The translations under genes and the position numbers were made by a program. Positions 43,192 to 54,513 of a DNA stretch of 64,000 nucleotides are shown piece after piece (positions within the stretch are counted from its first letter, which is position 1; every line of letters begins with the position of its first letter). The notes under the pieces were generated by a model that saw only the letters and a program-made list of their open reading frames with translations, searched no databases and was not told the origin of the DNA. The stretch comes from Periconia sp. R9002 (lineage: Eukaryota; Ascomycota; Dothideomycetes; Pleosporales; Periconiaceae): the NCBI GenBank assembly GCA_023627715.1, contig JAMAHW010000019.1, positions 107,994 to 171,993 on the forward strand, written 5' to 3'.

Positions 43192-44456
43192 CTTGCTTCT
43201 GCTAACCATCATAGTCGCCCTTTGCTATTGTCTCTCTGCCATCAGACCACGCAGCCACAACCGTCATTTCTCGCAGTATCCTCTCCCAAGGTATATACGA
43301 GTTATGGGGTCAAGGTTCGACATATGACGAACTGCATGAATCAGTAAAAAAATGCTCCTCCTGGAAATGGAAACAGTACGAAATGACTGCCTTCCGCTTC
43401 GTGGTCGATGGCTACCGTGGCGCACGATCCCAAGCGGAACAACGTGAAATTATCAACTCATTCTCCTACATGGCCTTCAAAGGTCCCATTCGTATGAGGA
43501 GTCCCGATGAAACATTCTACGTCTTTGAGGATTTCGACCTTGATACCGACCAACCCAAATCCCTCTATTTTGGTCGGTTCATTGCAGCCTCTGGGCGAGA
43601 TGCAAAAACAACCTACGATCTCAAGAAGAGGCATTACATTAGCACAACATCTATGGATGCCGAACTTACATTAGTAACGGCTAATATGGCACTCGCAGCT
43701 CCTGGTAAATTATTCTACGATCCGTTCATGGGAACCGGGGGATTCCCGGTGGCGTGTGCACATTTCGGCGCTGTTGTTTGCGGCAGCGATATTGATGGTC
43801 GCAGTATAAGAGGCACGGGCGGAAGTGCACGAAAGGGACAGACAGGCAAGATGGATGTTCAAGGCAATTTCAAGCAATATGGATTGGAACCTCGATACCT
43901 CGGCGCCTTCGTGTCTGACCTGACTAATACGCCACTACGAACGGTGCAGACGAGGAATGGCGGTACATACGAGGGCTACCTCGACGGCATCGTCTGCGAC
44001 CCACCATATGGTATCCGTGAAGGATTGAAGGTGCTTGGGTCTCGCGACGAATTGAGTGAAACGGAAAGGGCAACGCATCTGGAACGATTCCGTGATGAGG
44101 GCTACATTCCTCCCAAACGAGCGTACTCGTTCACAGCCATGTTGGATGATGTCTTGGACTTTGCAGCGGCGACGCTTGTGGTGGGAGGCAGGTTGAGTAT
44201 GTGGATGCCGACGGCGAACGATGAAGACGTGGAGCTAGCGATTCCAAGCCATGTATGCCTCGAACTGGTGTCGGTTGGGGTGCAAGCCTTCAACAAGTGG
44301 TCGAGGAGGCTGTTGACGTACCGCAAGGTAGCCAGGCGGCAGGGGCAGATGGCAGAGGGTGGCCGGCTAGGAACAGCAAGGAACCCGTACGAAAAGGGAG
44401 TCAAGGCCGATGATCTGAACGACTTTCGCAGGAAATATTTCCAAGGGTTCAGGTAG
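42938..44456 (+). CDS. TRM11: tRNA (guanine-10-N2) methyltransferase catalytic subunit TRM11
   Basis: Model: join(42938..43054,43215..44456), 452 residues. Trm11 with Trm112 methylates guanosine 10 of tRNAs. Seen: an N-terminal THUMP-like part (MPEYLVRLVQVHESFRKAEL), the SAM-binding motif I FYDPFMGTGGFPVACAHFG, the acidic loop CGSDIDGR, and the catalytic motif IV DPPYGIREG. The end LNDFRRKYFQGFR is characteristic. The single intron is 160 nt and holds a (TA)n microsatellite; phase 0 on both sides. Confidence 0.92.
43147..43192. repeat. (TA)n microsatellite in the TRM11 intron
   Basis: Nearly pure alternating T-A run inside the only TRM11 intron; makes this intron about three times the usual length. 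Confidence 0.9.
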
Positions 44457-44929
44457 GTAGTACATGTACTAGTAAGTGTTGAGCAACTTCACATGCCATG
44501 TAGAGTAAAATCGAGGAAGCCACCGCCACCCCCACACTGGCAATGCCGACGAACAGTGGTGAGCCCAAGTCTGAGGTGTGGGCTGTTGAGAGGAGAGGGG
44601 AGGGAACACGTCTTGGAATCGAGGGCTGTGGTTGGAGAGGCCTGTTTGCACCCGTCGACACACGTGCACCGTCACGCTCCCGCTCATTGGCCCCGACCCT
44701 CCGCTCTCCATGCCCTTGATTGCGACACTGCACGCGACACACCAGTGACCAGACCGTCGACTGCCATAACCACCACCAGAACTCATCTTGTCGCAACTAA
44801 TAACAATGCTTTCTCCGCCTCCCCTCTTCTCTCTCCTCTCTCCTCCCCGTCTCCTTCTCTCTCTCTCTCGGTCCTCTCCACCATTAGGTATCCTCCCCAG
44901 TTTACTTGCTAGATCACATTGCCGGACGG
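44457..44929. promoter_or_regulatory. Intergenic, upstream of bHLH gene
   Basis: About 470 bases. Starts with GGTAGGTAGTACATGTACTA (44452-44471), later CACACGTGCACC near 44657-44668 (an E-box) and a strongly C/T-rich leader (44815-44885) before the ATG. Confidence 0.5.
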
Positions 44930-46336
44930 ATGAGCACCAGGCACTCGTCCAATCACCGACCGATTATGCCGCGCACTAGCTTCCCTCCCACGCCCGCACC
45001 CAGCACCGACATCACAGCCAAGAGAAGCGCCAATGTCGCCCACCTCGACAACAGCTTCGCCCTTCCTCCCGCCGCCATAGCAAACACCGCTCCCGCCACT
45101 ACCTCAAGTACAGATACCTCCTCGGCTGCTTCCAATGCCTCCGACTCCTCCTACCGCCCGCTGTCCCCCGCCTCCCCCGTCGCCACATCCAAAAATGCCT
45201 CCAATTCACGCAAGCGCTCCAGTGCTGCTCAGGGTGCAGTGTCGTCCGCTGATTATTCGCTCCCTCCGCCGCCCACTCGCTCTCGCAAGATTATTCAGAT
45301 GAAACCCAAGGAAGCCCAGGACCTCTCCAAGCCCACATCATCAACAACATCAACCGCCGCCGCCTCAAAGCCCTCCGCTGCCCCGCCAGCTGTCGGCAAG
45401 AAGAAACAGCCTGGGAATACCACGGCCGCCGGTCGCAAGATTGCGAGGAAAACAGCCCACAGTCTGATTGAACGAAGGAGAAGATCCAAGATGAATGAGG
45501 AATTTGGCGTGCTCAAGGTATGCGCGCCCAAGTCCTGTCCTCCACACTCCCACTAAACAGCTATACAGGATATGATCCCCGCATGCGCTGGACAGGAGAT
45601 GCACAAGCTCGCTATCTTGCAGGCGAGCATAGAATACATGCGATATCTGCAGCAATGTGTCGATGAACTCAAAGAGGCGCATCGCTCATCAAAGCCAATG
45701 TCGTCCACGACCCCATCACCATACATGCCGCACACTGAGCCGTCTAGGCCTGCTTTCGAACCCAGACCTTCCATGGATGAAGAGGACGGGGATGATCAGG
45801 ACGAAGAAGATGAGGAAATGTCCGACGCCGTTTCGCCTAAACATGCTGCTCCCATGGAACAGGGATCCCTACATTCATTCCCCACTGCCTCCCCCGCAAT
45901 ATACCCCTCAGATCGAAGCATCCATTCAACCACTACCTCGCCTAATCTTGGCCCCAATGACATGCGCAACTATTCCGCAGCTATATCTCCTGCTCTGCAA
46001 CCATCCGACCCGCACCGTTACTCCCTGGGTGGGCCCTGTATTCGCTCGACAGCTACTTCACCGTCCATCCACCCATCGCCTGCATTTGGTGGGCAAACAC
46101 CTTCTCAGGCTTTCCAGAATCCGTTTCCCGCGGCACCATCCAGTAGAAACTCCGTTTCAGGTACTTCGGGGGGAGTTTTTGCCCTCACCTCTCCTGCGCT
46201 GGGCCCACAAGCGGATCGGGAAGACCACGAAGCCACGGAGGCTTTATTGATGCTCAACACGGACCGTAGAAGTTGGTCTGGTGTGAAGAACGCTAGTGGG
46301 CGAGGAATGAGTGTTCGGGATCTTCTGAGCGGATAG
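44930..46336 (+). CDS. bHLH transcription factor with class B (CACGTG-type) basic region
   Basis: Model: join(44930..45517,45569..46336), 451 residues, one 51-nt intron inside the bHLH. N-terminal 170 residues are Ser/Thr/Ala/Pro-rich. The basic region ARKTAHSLIERRRRSKMNEE has His177, Glu181 and Arg185, the H-E-R set that predicts CACGTG binding. Helix 1 ends FGVLK; after the join, loop and helix 2 read DMIPACAGQ and MHKLAILQASIEYMRYLQQ. An acidic stretch (about 275-295) and a conserved-looking end (EATEALLMLN, GMSVRDLLSG) follow. Targets unknown; the fungal group is sometimes labelled GlcD-gamma. Start at ATG 44930 is the first in frame. Confidence 0.85.
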
Positions 46337-47780
46337 TGTTTTGATGTTTGATCTAGGTGTATGACTGGGAATTTCGCATGTTAACCAAAGGATGGGATGC
46401 TTGACACGATAGAATAAACCCATGATATTTGCATTATGGAGGGGTTTGATTTTGCATGAAGAAAATTACGGTTGGGAGGTCTTTTGTTCTTCGTGCAATT
46501 TTGGTTGTTCTTCTTTTTTTACGTCTATTCTACAAAAGTAAGCTTGAGTTTTGATAAATGATAGTTGCCTTACTGGTCATGTGCCTATGCTAGCTTTGGT
46601 AATTCCTTGTGAAGAGTAGTCTCGTATACTCATGTGTGTACCAGCGACACTCGTCGTATTCGCTTGTTTGAATGGGGAAATTTGATCCGGGCAGGCACAT
46701 ATGTATGTCTTTGTAAATAAATAAATAAATCCAGATTCCCAAATAGTAAAGTTGTAAAGAATTAGTATGATAGAAACACTATCCTAGTAAGTTCTCTACT
46801 TAGTTCTGATAGAACTGTAAATAGGGGGGGAAAAGGTGCTCTAGGCGATGTATATAGTCCAGTATTTCGACAACTAGGATGCAGGTCAACGCACGTGCCA
46901 CGTGGTAAGCATAACTCGGCCGAGGTCAAGCAGTCAGAGTCGGATGATTGAGAGTCGCATGCATCGTCGGATGGTCGGGGGACGGATTTTTTGTCATCCT
47001 GCATACAGATTGACGCGCAGAGGTCTGTTCTTCGCGAGCATGACCAAGCTTTCCAGCAGCCTGGTTGCTCAAGCTTCGACCTCGACCTGCATCCGTCAAG
47101 GAAGAATGCTTCGCACTCTGCCTGGCCCGATTTTCTCCCTAGACAGCAGACCTCGGACGATATCCAGAGGCCGAGGAGCGAGCGGAAGAATGCAATCCCA
47201 TTGTTTACCAATCCGGCACGCTAGTTGGGTTGAACTACCGTGATCCTTCATGTCACAGTCCAGTTGTTCGCACAGGCTCGCATGTCCAGTTAATATTATA
47301 TTAACTGGCGATTTTTATGTAGCTGAGAGTTTCACAATGGCTTCGCAAACATGTTTGGATAATGGCAGCATCCACGACCATGATTCGTACGTGTTATGCC
47401 GTTTGGCGCATACAATGTGATTTCGTTCCGGCGTCATATAGGCCCAATCCATCGGTGAGACAGACACTAGGGGACAGACAAGACATGCCATGCGGAGATA
47501 ACCGGCGTTTGCTCTCTACATCCTCCTTAATTACGTTAGATGATATTGCACGGGGTGCCGCTCCTACCTAAACATGGAATGCTTCGAGTCACTCCTCCGC
47601 TCCTGCAATTCTCACATACTTACTTACATCTAGGCTTTTTCTGCATGTTTCTAGGCGTTGGAGTATACGACAAAACGACTTCACATCTACAACACCCTCC
47701 CTCAGTTTGTGGATATACATATTTGAAGCAGATCGTTACTACTGACTTGGCATCACGCCACGCCACTCCACACTAGAGCC
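46337..47780. other. Long intergenic region with a decayed MITE-like copy
   Basis: About 1.44 kb without a supportable gene. Includes an ATAA tetranucleotide run (about 46714-46731), a truncated family A element (46738-46830), and overlapping open frames on both strands around 46760-47240 that lack any family likeness. Confidence 0.5.
46738..46830 (+). mobile_element. Truncated copy of MITE-like family A
   Basis: Reads TAGAAACACTATCCTAGTAA then TCTACTTAGTTCTGATAG and AAATAGGGG, in the same order as the interior of 8104-8346 (TAGAAATACTTTCCTAG, CCTACTTACCTCTAATAGG, AATAGGGG). The terminal inverted repeats are missing, so this is weaker than the other two copies. Confidence 0.45.
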
Positions 47781-49715
47781 ATGTCGGTCTCGAGCGAGAG
47801 AACGGCGGCTGTGACAGTAGAGAAAGAGGCAGAGGAAAGTATTCAAAATGTAAACAGTCCCCCATCTCTTGATTGGGAGCAACAATCTCCTCGTGATAGA
47901 CTGACCAACACTGTAACTAGGAATCCGCAAGAGAACCGGAAGAACCCAAGAATGAGTTTGGCAGCGACCTAGAAAAACATCTTTCCAGGAAGAGTACCAG
48001 GAAACAACAACTAGCGCCAGAAATCTTTCCGCTGACTGACATGGAAAACGGTTTGATTGGGTGGGATTCGCAAGACGACCCTACAAATCCTAAAAACTTC
48101 TCTCCCGGCAAAAAATGGTTAACTCTTGGCCTCGTCGCTGCCATAACATTTCTAAGTCCATTGGCGTCGTCCATGTTTGCTCCAGGCGTAAGTTTTGTGA
48201 ACCACGAGTTTCACAACACTTCTGCCATATTGGCCTCTTTTTCTGTCAGCGTTTTTGTTTTGGGTTTCGCTGTAAGTCCCCCTTTTCCTCTACTTTTTTA
48301 TTATGTAAACGATTAGGGGGGTTTCTACCTCAGCAAAAACAAAGATCCAAAAGTAAGAAGCCAAAGAAGGCGGAGGACCTTTGATACCGAGAAACCCCCC
48401 TTTTCTTCTACTTTACTTCTTTACCCGATACTACGAGCTCCCTCATTAATCCTTTTTCTCGCCATTTTCAGTTTGGACCACTCTTTTTGAGCCCTCTATC
48501 CGAAATCTACGGACGCCGCATTGTCCTCAACGTTTCGAACGTTGTCTTCTGCGCATTCAACCTAGGCTGCGCGCTTGCACCGAATTTGGCCGGCCTCATC
48601 GTTATGCGCTTTCTGGCCGGCACAGGAGGCTCTGCATGTCTTACCATCGGGTCGGGCGTCATCTCAGATCTATTCCCTATTGAACAACGAGGGACGGCCA
48701 TGGCCCTATATTCCTTGGGGGTACTCTTCGGTCCCGTTCTAGGTCCCATCTTTGGTGGGTTCATCGCTCAGCGAGCAGACTGGAGGTGGGATTTTTATGT
48801 CGTTTTCATCGCAGGGTGCGTCCTGACCGTCGCCCTGATAATCCTGCTCCGGGAAAGCAACGCGGTCGTGATCCTCGATCAAAAAACAGCCCGACTGAGG
48901 AAAGAACTCAATCGACCAGAGCTCCGAAACATTCTCACCCATAACAAAGAAGACTCCACCCGAAGTCCTAGTGCTATACTCATCCAAGGGATGATACGTC
49001 CTCTCAAGCTACTCTTCACATCCCCAATTGTCTTCTCTCTGAGCCTTTACATTTCCTTCGCCTTTGGCCTCTTGTTTCTGCTCTTCACCACGATCACCCA
49101 AGTCTATATTCAAACATACGGCTGGACGCCGGAACTCTGTGGCCTTGCGTTCCTTGGGATTGGCGTCGGATTCTTCCTGGGCATCATCTTCGTGGCCAGA
49201 ACTTCAGACGCCACCATCATAAAGCTCAGTAAGAGCAACGGCGGCGTTTATGAGCCCGAGATGAGATTACCAACTTGCGTCTTTTTTGGCTTCTTGATCC
49301 CAATCGCCCTATTTTGGTATGTTGAGAACTGTTTGCTTTTATAATTGTAGCTAATCAATAAACCCTGCCTTGGAACAGGTACGGATGGGCCACGGACCAA
49401 AAAACCCACTGGATTGTCCCCATTCTCGGGCTCCTCCCCTTCGGCTTCGGCATGATGGGCATCTTCACGCCCATTCAGACATACCTGGTCGACTCTTTCC
49501 CGCAGTACGCTGCCTCGGCCATCGCGGGCATGACATCGATCCGCTGCCTCTTCGGCGCCGTACTACCCTTGGCCGGACCGAGCATGTACGAGTCTCTCGG
49601 CCTGGGCTGGGGCAACAGCCTTCTGGGCTTTGTTGCCATTGCCATGATCCCCTTTCCTGCTCTTATATACAAGTATGGTGGGGTTATTCGGAGGAGGTGG
49701 CCTGTCAAGCTGTAG
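47781..49715 (+). CDS. MFS transporter, DHA1-type drug:H+ antiporter family
   Basis: Model: join(47781..47849,47921..48271,48472..49316,49379..49715), 533 residues. A charged cytoplasmic N-terminus leads to GLIGWDSQDDPTNPKNFSPG, the usual entry of fungal DHA1 transporters (polyamine/drug group). About 12 membrane segments follow. Motif A is SPLSEIYGRR; motif C-like sequence is SLGVLFGPVLGPIFGG, typical of antiporters. The end YKYGGVIRRRWPVKL is usual for the group. Substrate unknown. Intron 2 is 200 nt, three times its neighbours, because it contains a family B inverted-repeat element. All phases agree. Confidence 0.9.
48278..48418 (+). mobile_element. MITE-like element family B inside an MFS transporter intron
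   Basis: Core 48311-48402 starts GATTAGGGGGGTTTCTACCT and ends ACCTTTGATACCGAGAAACC followed by CCCC: the ends form an inverted repeat (GGGGGGTTTCT / AGAAACCCCCC). It is flanked by near-identical direct repeats, CCCCCTTTTCCTCTACTTTT and CCCCCCTTTTCTTCTACTTT. A diverged copy is at 8527-8625. No coding capacity. The intron still has good GTAAGT and TTTTCAG borders. Confidence 0.7.
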
Positions 49716-50253
49716 CCTTCTCTCTCGTCTTCGGGTTGTTGAGAGAAAACAAGGAGGAAGGATGGTGGCATCTGCCACATAAAACTCTCTGAGAAGCTGT
49801 TAAGAGACATAGGGATGTGACGTTGAATCTGGAATCTCGGTTGGTGAACCAAAGCCTACAGGTTAGGAACATGGGCGAAAGACAGGTATGGAGTACCATT
49901 GGGGCATTTTGTATCTTTTTTTTTAAACAAGAACTTTACGTATAGAAATAATGGCAATAATATTAATTCGTTCACGATTGGCATGTTTCAATGCATTCGT
50001 GGAGCATATTTGACTTTTCCAGTCTGTTTTCGCCTTTGGCTATTTTATTTTTTAGTGAACATGTCCTATTGCTCTATGTTCTTAATCACTATCCATTGCA
50101 GTATGTGAGATTGGTTGTGATGGGGTTTTGGCTATGATCGTCTGCAAGAGACATACTGCCTCTGTAAGGCAGCACCAACAAATCACCTGGACAAGCACCA
50201 GTAGCTCCACCAAAAGAAAAATCCTGTTTAGCATCCCCTTAAAAACACATTCT
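49716..50253. other. Intergenic, convergent 3' ends
   Basis: About 540 bases between converging transporters; AT-rich, nothing else supportable. Confidence 0.5.
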
Positions 50254-52062
50254 CTACTCCTGCTTCTTATGGAACTTGGGCAAACACAGCCACAACCCGA
50301 ATATGACGCCAAGAAGAGCCAGAATAATCGGCTGCAGGACCTGAACGCCTTTGGCCTGCGCTATTGCACCAACAGCAAACGGAAAGATTGCCGCTCCTGA
50401 GCCCCCAAAGGCCGCAGCAAACCCAATCGCGCTCACGTGCAGGTGCTTGGGAAGGAGTTTGGTGGCGGCCACCACGGCAGCGGGAAACAAGGGTCCGATA
50501 AAGAAACCCTGAAGGGAGACGGCGACGGCTGAGACGTAGAATTGCGGGACGAGCCAGAAGATGAGCTCGAGTGCCATTGTCACGGGGAGGTAGATCTTCA
50601 ACGGCAATGGTTAGCAACTGTTTTCACCCTAATCTGGATTTTTTTCCACCAATGTCTTGTAAAATGAAAAGTCTCTGGTGGAGAGGAGGCCAAATACTCA
50701 CGGCAATAGCTAACTTCTCACCCAGTTTGGGTGTCACGAACCCCAAAACGATCCGCCCAATAGTAAGGCCCAGCCAGAAACCCGTCGCTGTCATGCCACT
50801 AGCAAAGTCTTCGGCCTCTCTTACTTCCAGCATGAATTTGACGATCCAGCCCCCGAGGGCAACTTCGGCGCCAACATAGCCCAGCAAGAAGAGGGCGCAA
50901 AGCCACGTCACGCGAGCATATGGAAGGCGAATTAATGCTTCCGTCATACGATTGTCCTTAGTGTCGGTGGTGCGGGCGTTGTTCGCACGGAACACGTCTC
51001 CTGTTGCTTTCCAAAAGGCTGTTGAGGATGTTGCGAGTTCAATTACAGCCATCCCAATCTACTTCTTGTGTCAGTGTGTAGTCTCTTCTCCCTTGATTTA
51101 TGAGACGGATCTTGGATGTTAGCATACCATTACATAGTAAAAATAATACCAAGGCAACCTCTGCCCCTTTGTGATCATCGTGGTGGCTATCAGTGGAGCA
51201 AGAATTGCACCTGCGCCGTAAAATGCATGCAAGAATCCTAGCAGTTCGTTTGGGTTCGCCATATTCCCGATCCAGGCATTCCATGCAGCATCAGCAAGAC
51301 CGTTGCCGAAACCTGCCAACATGACTAACATCGAGTCAGTTCCTTACAATCAGGTTCTAGGAGCATCCGTGGCTTGGGCGACAGAGAAAAGGAGACTCAC
51401 AGATGACGACGAGAACGGGGTAGGGAGGGTGAACGGCAATAACGATGTAAGCGATGAGATGGCAGGTAGGGGAGATGATGGCGACACCTCTCTGGCCAAA
51501 TCTGAGATGGATTTCGTTGTTCAGGAGCGCCGAGGCCGTGTAGCCCACCAAGGGCGAGAGAAAGACCAGTGAAATGACAACAAATGTGAGATGGTAATAT
51601 TCCTGAAGCTGCGAGAAGGGTCAATCTCAAAGAGGTTCGAATAACGTGACAGGAGGGGAATTTACATATGGGATCAAGGCCTATAGCTCGGTTAGGTTAT
51701 ATTCAAACTTAAAAAAGGCTACCAAAATTGTAGGCACAACATACACCATACGCAGCATCGTTGCTGCCCATGACTACAAAGCTCCAAAAAGCTGCCATGG
51801 TTCTCCAAAGGTTGACCCTGGGTCTGTTCCATCTTTCCAAACGCTCTGTAGCCTGCGTCGTGGGCGACGGTAAGCCCTCGAGCGGAACGCCATGACTTTT
51901 CTGAGCCGTCTGCGTTATATCCACTTTAGACCCTGATTTAGAAACGTTATTGAGGGATCCGGGCTTTACATGTTTTTGAGGAAAGTCTTGGAGCTGGATG
52001 GATTCATGGGCTTCTGATGGCTTCATGACGTAGGTCGAAGAGGTGCCATTCTGTAAAGCCAT
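50254..52062 (-). CDS. MFS transporter, Bsc6/fucose-permease-like (FHS) type
   Basis: Model: complement(join(50254..50595,50702..51058,51128..51324,51401..51608,51666..51680,51745..52062)), 478 residues. A long hydrophilic N-terminus precedes membrane segment 1 (FWSFVVMGSNDAAYG). Conserved pieces: NDAAYGALIPY, then AGFGNGLADAAWNAWIGN, GFLHAFYGAGAILAPLIAT, the GYVGAEVALGGWIVKFML helix and TGFWLGLTIGRIVLGF. These place it with the Bsc6/FHS-type MFS proteins, whose substrates in fungi are mostly unknown. Exon 2 is a 15-nt microexon (GCC TTG ATC CCA TAT) that supplies ALIPY; donor GTATGT and phase 0 on both sides support it. Introns 57-106 nt. Confidence 0.85.
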
Positions 52063-53427
52063 ATTGGTGGTCCGTCACTGGGTGTTTTCAAGGTCCGTTC
52101 TTTTCAATTTTACTAGCTTGGTGATTAAATCAGCCTCACGGCGAATAGAGACTGCTCCAGTCCTAATGGTGCTTTGTGTTGATGGACAAATGACAGGTGC
52201 CGATGCCAAGATTGGGGTTGTTCTCTCTGCGGGAAAGAACGACCAGAGCAGCTATGTGCTTTATATTCTCGAGCGTGCACAATCAAAATGAGTCAGTCGC
52301 TTCAGTCATATTCCTTCCAGCTGATCAAATTTGCAATGAAGCGTGAAAAGGCCACTGGGCAGAGTCTACGTAGATACGCATGTACGAAGGAAGCTGCAGA
52401 TATTCCACGGCCATTGAGCAGATTCCCCGATTGAGAGCGGGAAGCGAGAACGGTTGAGGAACCATACAGAAACAGCCTAGCCGGGGTGGGCAGGATTCCC
52501 ATGTTGGTCAAGTGATACCAAAAGATTGGCCCCTTCTCGGCCCGGGTAGATGCATGAATGGGGAACAACTTGGATGATCTAGGCAGCCAAGAACGGTCAG
52601 AGAACACCCTCGTCTCCTTCACAATTTTGGGTCAATCGACCTTAAAATACATACACCAGAAGTGTTACGCAAGAAAAAGGCGTGATATGATGTACATGCT
52701 ATAGAAGTTTGCATGAAAGCGTTCATTTCATGCACGCATCGTCAATGATGCACATATTATACCTTTTGCAACTCAATATGCGCCAAGCTAAATACTGGGC
52801 TTAGGTACCTGGTATGTGATGCTGACTTGTGAAACCAAAGTGAAATCAGGAACCTCTGCATCCGAGATTGGACTGTCAGTGTTCAGTACCATTCCCAGGG
52901 TTTGATCTCACGCTGCTGCAACGCAAAGTTGGTTTGACATTATTTCTTTTTTTTCATTGGGTTTTTCGTCTTTCTCTTGAGAGTTGCAATGGAATCGGAG
53001 CCTGCCTCAGGCACGGCCTTTGTCCAAAATCCCATGATGTCTTACATATGCTAAAAGAACAATACAAGATGTGGGGTATCTGCTCCAACTCAATGGGCGT
53101 CATACATGTAAAGAAATGAGTCATAAATCGGTAAAAACCCAAAAAGACAACGACAAAGAGGAATAATAATAAAAAATCTTTAGGCCAACTCTTGTATTTT
53201 TCAATGACTGTAATGAAGGCAAAAAATGTCGTACAACGCACCGTGTATCTCAACTGATTTCCCGCCCCCCTTATAATCATTAATGCTGGAGCACCCAGCT
53301 TCATCACTGCCATCAACCCGCAGCCCCCTCGGGAAAACTCATGATAATCATGAAGTAAACAAGCAGAGAGACCAAAACAGTTGACCATGCTAAACCCTGT
53401 TGGAAAGGAAGACGTTGGCGAAAACGT
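52063..53427. other. Intergenic between MFS transporter and ferritin-like gene
   Basis: About 1.37 kb, no supportable gene. Holds the transporter's upstream region (to about 52700) and the 3' UTR of the next gene. TTAGGTACCTGG at 52802-52813 is one of the recurring TAGGTA words. Confidence 0.5.
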
Positions 53428-54513
53428 CTATGAGGGCTGGAGGACAGAGGGACCAGCCAGGATCTCGCCGTCGGTAACAGCTTGGGATTTGGTGATCATC
53501 ATGTAGACCTCACCGCTAAGGTTTTGAGGGACCTGGCAACTGCCGTCGGTGAGCTGAGTGAACTGGTTGCCACCACTGGGGAATAGTTAGTATATGCACA
53601 TGGAAATAGTTTGGTGGGGTGGGCAAAAACTTACGGAGCGACGAAAGCACAGAATTTGGCGCCGGCGGGGTTACCGGCATCAGCCAACTTCAGGTTGGCA
53701 CCGACCTTGGCTTCGGCGGCGTTCTGGAGCGAGATGGCAGGGAATGCCTGGATGTTGAGGTTGGAGCCTTCGGGGCAAGATTTGATGAACTGGGCGGCCA
53801 GAGTAAAAACGGCGCGGGGCTGAAGGGGAGTATCAAAAGCAGCGGGAACAGGCTCAGCAGCAGAAGCGACACGGATGAAAGCTTGGTGACGAGCCTCAAC
53901 GGTCACGATAGTGGCGGCGGCAGTGAGGACATCGGACGAGTTGACAAGCGGCGCAGCACCTAGGTAGGCAGAAACACCAACAGCCTCGAGGACACGGGCA
54001 GTGGCAACCATGGTCTTTGCATCTGTGAGAGCGGCATCGAAGTTGTAATCACATGGTTCCACGGGCTTAGCTCCTGCGCCGGCGATGGCGCTCTGAAGAG
54101 TAGTGACGTGGGTAGCCTCTGTTTGGCCCACACCCATCAAAGACTTGATCTGAGAATCCGTGAGACCAAGAGCCTGGAAATCTCCTGCGGGGAACTTGGC
54201 GAAACCCTGCTTGTAAAACGTGGATTCGAGATGCTCTGCTGTGAGGGCACTGTCTACTGTTAGCCGAGGCCGAGGATGGGAAAATGAGATGGACGTACAA
54301 TTGGAGAATGTCCACATCGGAAAGACCACCAGCTCCCTTTGCGGGAGGAGCAGCGGCAGCAGCAGCGGGAGCCGCAGAAGGTGATGCAGAGGCAGCAGGA
54401 GCCGCAGAAGCAGCGGCAGAGGCAGACTCGCGGGCATAGATGCGAGCGGGAGCAGCGGCGGCTAGAGGGGCGAGGGCACAGAGGCCGGTGAAGACTGATC
54501 GTATGCTAGGCAT
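53428..54513 (-). CDS. Secreted ferritin-like (Rds1-type) protein
   Basis: Model: complement(join(53428..53575,53635..54249,54299..54513)), 325 residues. A signal peptide is visible (MPSIRSVFTGLCALAPLAAA, likely cut after about residue 22), followed by an Ala/Ser/Pro linker to about residue 60. The core (FALTAEHLESTFYKQGFAKF, THVTTLQSAIAGAGAKP, TVEARHQAFIRVA) has the four-helix ferritin-like pattern with E-H and E-A-R-H motifs. Relatives such as fission yeast Rds1 are stress- or nutrient-induced; biochemical function unknown. No Ser/Thr-rich GPI tail is obvious. Introns 49 and 59 nt, phases agree. Confidence 0.82.

Noticed and set aside
43147..43192. Possible replication origin or AT-rich regulatory island
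   Set aside because: It is a plain (TA)n microsatellite inside the TRM11 intron.
46762..47243. Open frames on both strands downstream of the bHLH gene
   Set aside because: Mutually overlapping, cysteine-rich by chance, no conserved motif; one overlaps a decayed repeat.
36127..52062. Possible secondary-metabolite cluster (MpaB-like oxygenase plus two transporters and regulators)
   Set aside because: No core synthase gene, and housekeeping genes (p23, VPS24, TRM11) lie between them.
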